From Zhouia amylolytica (GTDB lineage: Bacteria; Bacteroidota; Bacteroidia; Flavobacteriales; Flavobacteriaceae): 64,000 nt of DNA. Positions 63,581-64,000 of this stretch are shown in pieces. Positions within the stretch are counted from its first letter, which is position 1; each line of letters begins with the position of its first letter. A program made the position numbers and the translations under genes. Location of the stretch: NCBI RefSeq assembly GCF_900116365.1, contig NZ_FPAG01000003.1, forward strand, positions 381,460-445,459. The letters run 5' to 3'. Under the pieces are notes generated by a model. The model saw nothing but the letters and a program-made list of their open reading frames with translations. It did not search any database and was not told the DNA's origin.

Positions 63581-63661
63581 TAATTTCAAAAATAATTTTG
63601 GATGTAAAGAGCTAGAAATAAACCGGGTATAAATTACTTTGAAAAAACTTTGGTTTTGAGT

Positions 63662-63693
63662 TTGGAGAATTGAAATAAAAGGTTCTATATTTG
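63662..63693 (+). promoter_or_regulatory. Tandem rrn-type promoter 1
   Basis: TTG (63662-63664), 21-nt spacer and TATATTTG (63686-63693), followed by CACCCGCTTTG. This is a consensus Bacteroidota promoter with the start-site sequence often seen before rRNA operons in Flavobacteriia. Confidence 0.75.
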
Positions 63694-63805
63694 CACCCGC
63701 TTTGAGAGAGAGGTAATGTAGTAAGAGAAGCGAAGTTCATAGACATAGTGCGGGATATAGAAGATTAGGGAGACAAAAATTTTCAAAAAAAATTGAAAAA
63801 AATGT

Positions 63806-63836
63806 TTGCCGGAAACAAAAAGAGTTTTTACATTTG
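63806..63836 (+). promoter_or_regulatory. Tandem rrn-type promoter 2
   Basis: TTG (63806-63808), 20-nt spacer and TACATTTG (63829-63836), followed by CAGCCGCTTTGCG. It lies 143 bp downstream of promoter 1; an AAGTTCATAGA leader element occurs after both promoters 1 and 2. Confidence 0.75.
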
Positions 63837-63955
63837 CAGCCGCTTTGCGAGACACGAAATACCGAGTTTTAAAGGGCGCAAGTTCATAGAGAAATTGGCG
63901 ATGTAGAGAGGAATGAGAGGCCTGAAAAATTTTTCAAAAATAAATGAAAAAAAGT

Positions 63956-63987
63956 TTGGTCGGAATGAAAAAGAGTTTCTATATTTG
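63956..63987 (+). promoter_or_regulatory. Tandem rrn-type promoter 3
   Basis: TTG (63956-63958), 21-nt spacer and TATATTTG (63980-63987), followed by CACCCGCTTTACG at the window edge. With promoters 1 and 2 it forms a triplet that points to a highly expressed transcript, most likely 16S-23S-5S rRNA, beginning to the right. Confidence 0.75.
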
Positions 63988-64000
63988 CACCCGCTTTACG

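Noticed and set aside
63347..63589. Minus-strand 80-codon frame across the tandem repeats
   Set aside because: The 187-bp period is not a multiple of three, so the frame is not kept between copies; no known protein features.
62830..63590. CRISPR array
   Set aside because: Repeat cores are about 75 nt with about 110-nt similar, not unique, spacers, and no cas genes are present.

Overview
The window reads as the chromosome of a marine member of the Flavobacteriaceae (Bacteroidota). It is AT-rich. It carries one SusC/SusD pair. Most exported enzymes are lipoproteins or Sec-exported. Recognisable promoters follow the Bacteroidota pattern TTG - about 19-21 nt - TAnnTTTG. The genus cannot be fixed from the sequence alone.

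Positions 1-56945 form a very large polysaccharide utilization locus (PUL). The left block (1-26801, all +) is a fucose block. It holds three GH29 and one GH95 fucosidases, three sulfatases, esterases, a GH20 hexosaminidase and a five-bladed propeller hydrolase. It also holds genes for oxidative L-fucose catabolism: mutarotase, FucP-type symporter, L-fucose dehydrogenase-like SDR, fuconolactonase-like amidohydrolase, FAH-family diketo-deoxyfuconate hydrolase and an FMN L-lactate dehydrogenase. An L-fuconate dehydratase and a separate 2-keto-3-deoxyfuconate dehydrogenase are not visible. The middle block (26853-32257) holds a leftward operon (kduI, kduD, a DUF4861 protein), a divergent GH88 unsaturated glucuronyl hydrolase and a LacI-family regulator. 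Then come susC/susD (32486-37314), a GH2 enzyme with a sulfatase, and a run of three sulfatases, a fourth GH29 and an isolated DsbD-N-terminal-like protein (42127-48905). The last PUL operon (49038-56945) is a heparinase II/III-type lyase, kdgK, kdgA, a three-part TRAP transporter and a DUF2264 protein.

Read together, a lyase plus GH88 would make unsaturated uronate that KduI-KduD-KdgK-KdgA turn into pyruvate and glyceraldehyde-3-phosphate. Fucosidases release L-fucose for a separate oxidative route to pyruvate plus L-lactate. Seven sulfatases strip sulfate, and GH20 implies a beta-linked N-acetylhexosamine. The best guess for the substrate is a sulfated, fucosylated, uronic-acid-containing polysaccharide, for example a glucuronic-acid-bearing fucoidan or a fucosylated chondroitin-type glycan. 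This is inference.

A palindromic LacI-type operator (consensus close to ATACAATCGATTGTAT) recurs at five places: the kduI/GH88 divergent region, upstream of susC, inside susC, before the sulfatase run and before the lyase operon. At the four intergenic sites it overlaps the -33 TTG of a promoter with nearly constant spacing. Two of these promoters are followed by terminator-like leader hairpins.

From 57115 the window is housekeeping: MarR regulator, YjbQ-family protein, HAD phosphatase, then a leftward thrS-infC-rpmI-rplT cluster (infC appears to start at ATA) and a small GNAT protein. The last 1.4 kb has no convincing gene. It holds a 187-bp-period tandem repeat and three tandem strong promoters with TTTGCA(C/G)CCGCTTT-like starts, which probably drive an rRNA operon just beyond the right edge.
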